From NCBI GenBank assembly GCA_035571835.1, contig DATNBU010000038.1, positions 1-64,000 of the forward strand: DNA of 64,000 nucleotides, written 5' to 3'. A program made the translations under genes and the position numbers. Source of the DNA: Candidatus Limnocylindrales bacterium (GTDB lineage: Bacteria > Desulfobacterota > Binatia > UBA1149 > CAITLU01). The notes below the pieces were generated by a model. The model worked only from the letters and a program-made list of their open reading frames with translations, did no database searches and had not been told where the DNA came from. This document shows positions 62,183 to 64,000 of this stretch, piece after piece (positions within the stretch are counted from its first letter, which is position 1; the number at the start of each line of letters is the position of its first letter).

Positions 62183-62878
62183 ATGCGCCCGCGAGCTGCG
62201 GGCGGCGCGATCGTTTCGAGCCTGCTGTCCCTGCTGATGACGGCCGTGCTGGCGCTGGCGCCGGCTCCGCTTCGCGCGCAAGTCGAGCCGGCGGAGCCGC
62301 CCGAACCCCCGGGGCCGATCGTCAGCCCGTTCGGTCCCGGTTACGATCCGACCAGACCGGCGCCGACCGAACCCGAAACCAGCGGTCCCGGCATCGCGTC
62401 GGCCACCGTGATCTCTTCCGGTACGGCCGACATTCGCGAGTTTCATGCGCCGGACATCCACGCAGCCATGTCCTACAGCGCCGTCGTGCTCGACGCGCAC
62501 ATCCCGGCGGCTTCGACCACGCCGGTACTCGGCGCATCGTCGGTGTTCGCGAAGTCCGACGACGGGACGCAGACGCCGGTATACGCGATCTGTCTTCCGA
62601 CGGCGGAAGCTCCGCTCACGGTCTACCACGGAGCCGACGGCCGACTGGCCAGGTGGCATATCGACACCGGGGGCAGGCTTTACGATTGCGGCGGACGAAA
62701 TGCGCGCCTCGCGTACAAGCTCGGCGAAGGCGGAATGCGCGTGACGACCGAATCTGCATGGGACGGGCCGATGCTGTTCCTTTTCAAGACACCGGCCTCT
62801 CCGATCCGCCACATCGTCGTGGCCGGCCTCGACGTCGAAGTCGTGCAGCCGAAGACGGACGGCGACAGCACGAACTGA
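62183..62878 (+). CDS. secreted protein of unknown family
   Basis: The 231-residue protein begins at ATG 62183 (an upstream GTG 62162 is possible) with a signal peptide (LLSLLMTAVLALAPAPLRAQ) and a Pro/Glu-rich linker (EPAEPPEPPGPIVSPFGPGY). The mature domain (IREFHAPDIHAAMSYSAVVL, VYAICLPTAEAPLTVYHGAD, GGRLYDCGGRNARLAY) is β-rich with two Cys. I do not recognise a family. It lies between the alcohol dehydrogenase and MaoC genes and may be co-transcribed. Confidence 0.6.
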   Translation: MRPRAAGGAIVSSLLSLLMTAVLALAPAPLRAQVEPAEPPEPPGPIVSPFGPGYDPTRPAPTEPETSGPGIASATVISSGTADIREFHAPDIHAAMSYSAVVLDAHIPAASTTPVLGASSVFAKSDDGTQTPVYAICLPTAEAPLTVYHGADGRLARWHIDTGGRLYDCGGRNARLAYKLGEGGMRVTTESAWDGPMLFLFKTPASPIRHIVVAGLDVEVVQPKTDGDSTN

Positions 62879-62886
62879 GGAAAACG

Positions 62887-63957
62887 ATGGCGGTCATTCG
62901 CAAGAAGACGGGAAACTTTCTCGAGGATTTCAAGGTCGGCGCCGTGATGCGCCACAAGGGCGGAAAGACCGTCAACGAGGGCCTGTTCAACGCGTTCACC
63001 GAATTCAACATGACGACCAATCCGCTCTCGAAGAACCGCGAGTATGCGCGCCTGTACGGTTACGACGACATCGTCTGCCCGCCCGGCCTCGTCATGCTCG
63101 TCGTGTTCTCGCAGACGGTCGAGGACGTTTCCGAGAACGCGCGCGCGAATCTCGAGTACATCAACATGCGCTTCGGTGCGCCCGTGTACCCTGGAGATAC
63201 GCTCGAGGCCGAGACCACCGTGCTCGGCGTCACCCGGTCGTCGAAGGATCCCACCCTCGGCGTCGTTCACGTGGCGAGTCTCGGCCGCAAGCAGACCGGC
63301 GAGGTCGTCATTGCGTTCGAGCGCAAGGTCCAGGTCTGGAAAGGCGACATGTCGGCAACCGTCGTCGATGCGCAGATCGGCCAGAAGCCGTCGGTCGAAT
63401 GCACGCCGTGGATCCCGCCGTACGACAAGACCCGCGCCTACGGGTCCAAGGCGCACCTTTCGAACCGCGACACGTACTTCGAGGATTTCCATGCGGGCGA
63501 CGTCTACGAGCATTCGCGCGGCCGCGTGATGACCGACGAGCACATCGCGCTGACGGCGCAGCTCGACAACACGTCGCAGGTGCACTGCAACCAGCACATG
63601 ATCGACTCGAACCCCGACAAGTACCTCGGCGGCCGCCTGATCATCTTTGGCGGCATTCCGTTCAACCTGTGTCTCGGCATCTCTTCGCCCGACATCGCCG
63701 ACAACTCGCTGGCCGACGTCGTCTACACGACCGGGCGCCACGTCGCGCCGCTGTTTTCCGGCGACACGGTGTTCGCGGCGACCGAGATCCGCGAGTGCCG
63801 CGACTATCCCGGTCGCCCGGATCTTGGTCTGGTTGCGGTGACGCTGCGCGGTCACAAATTTCGCAAGCCCAAAGAAGGCGAAGAGGGTCCGCAGAAGGTC
63901 GAGATCTTCATTCTCGACAGAGAGCTGGCCGTCAAGCGCCGCGGGTACTACACCTGA
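62887..63957 (+). CDS. MaoC-type double-hotdog dehydratase
   Basis: The 356-residue protein has two MaoC/hotdog halves: GAPVYPGDTLEAETTVLGVT in the first and SGDTVFAATEIRECRDYPG in the second, with the catalytic Asp/His-type segment (TAQLDNTSQVHCNQHMID) in the second half. This matches double-hotdog hydratases of the mesaconyl-CoA or 2-enoyl-CoA hydratase type (β-methylmalyl-CoA dehydratase). It starts 8 bases after the secreted-protein stop. The substrate is probably a branched enoyl-CoA. Confidence 0.88.
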   Translation: MAVIRKKTGNFLEDFKVGAVMRHKGGKTVNEGLFNAFTEFNMTTNPLSKNREYARLYGYDDIVCPPGLVMLVVFSQTVEDVSENARANLEYINMRFGAPVYPGDTLEAETTVLGVTRSSKDPTLGVVHVASLGRKQTGEVVIAFERKVQVWKGDMSATVVDAQIGQKPSVECTPWIPPYDKTRAYGSKAHLSNRDTYFEDFHAGDVYEHSRGRVMTDEHIALTAQLDNTSQVHCNQHMIDSNPDKYLGGRLIIFGGIPFNLCLGISSPDIADNSLADVVYTTGRHVAPLFSGDTVFAATEIRECRDYPGRPDLGLVAVTLRGHKFRKPKEGEEGPQKVEIFILDRELAVKRRGYYT

Positions 63958-63961
63958 AGTG

Positions 63962-64000
63962 ATGAAGAGCGAGAAACCGCGAGTGCCTGCCCGAGAGCCT
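63962..64000 (+). CDS. start of a further gene (cut by window end)
   Basis: An ATG at 63962, 4 bases after the MaoC stop and preceded by GAAGTG, opens a frame of 13 codons (MKSEKPRVPAREP) to the window end. Too short to identify. In genomes with this MaoC type, the next gene is often a CitE-like lyase; that remains a guess. Confidence 0.35.
   Translation, partial: MKSEKPRVPAREP

Overview
This 64 kb window is GC-rich chromosomal DNA from a free-living Gram-negative bacterium. It combines signal-peptide and lipobox proteins, a σ70-like promoter, housekeeping genes (ligA, aat, rsmE, rsmI, trmJ-like, split nadE) and unusually many secreted proteins with DUF4215-type Cys repeats, poly-Thr linkers or YHYH domains. 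Lipid genes are also frequent: WS/DGAT, a racemase-type CoA transferase, two acyl-CoA dehydrogenases, a double-hotdog MaoC protein and an MMPL/RND transporter. That mixture is what I would expect of a soil deltaproteobacterium-like lineage such as Candidatus Binatota or myxobacteria-related groups. This placement is inference; no rRNA or tRNA gene was found to confirm it.

Layout. 0-7 kb: the end of a pentapeptide-repeat protein, a decayed Uma2 nuclease fragment, a diiron ferritin-like protein, a secreted Cys-rich protein, an amidohydrolase/EamA pair and a wax-ester synthase. 7-15.6 kb: secreted proteins, then a long minus-strand run read from a ferredoxin-type reductase through DUF1295, SRPBCC, GST, DUF4404, SRPBCC and epimerase genes to a deoxyhypusine-synthase-like gene. 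15.7-24.5 kb: a plus-strand run aat-rsmE-CoA transferase-esterase-Nudix-Nudix-NAD synthetase (two genes)-rsmI. 24.5-29.2 kb: a three-gene overlapping cluster (DUF4336, VOC, DUF4019), a lipase, an O-methyltransferase and a lipoprotein. 29.4-31 kb: a DUF222/HNH endonuclease gene bracketed by an 18-bp palindrome. 31-36.2 kb: cupin, secreted protein, thpR, phosphotriesterase-like, acylphosphatase and ligA, all minus strand. 36.4-42.8 kb: ComEA-like HhH protein, response regulator, a three-gene kinase-like operon, a propeller lipoprotein, a THUMP protein and an alcohol dehydrogenase. 43-49.5 kb: surface proteins, a TPR lipoprotein and an ankyrin protein. 49.5-54 kb: a TetR-controlled pair of acyl-CoA dehydrogenases divergent from a double carboxymuconolactone-decarboxylase protein, with two matching operator palindromes between them. 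54-64 kb: V4R-like coiled-coil protein, PQQ-like propeller, TrmJ-like methyltransferase, an MMPL transporter fused to a cyclic-nucleotide-binding domain, alcohol dehydrogenase, secreted protein and MaoC dehydratase.

Common themes are acyl-CoA and lipid metabolism, an elaborate secreted proteome, and small dispersed repeats. Three copies of a ~52-bp palindrome lie in or beside gene ends, and one of them supplies the last six codons and stop of a gene. The least ordinary architectures are the NAD synthetase split into two genes that each carry a long low-complexity tail, the MMPL-cNMP fusion, the asymmetric double CMD protein with its operators, and the palindrome-bracketed HNH gene.
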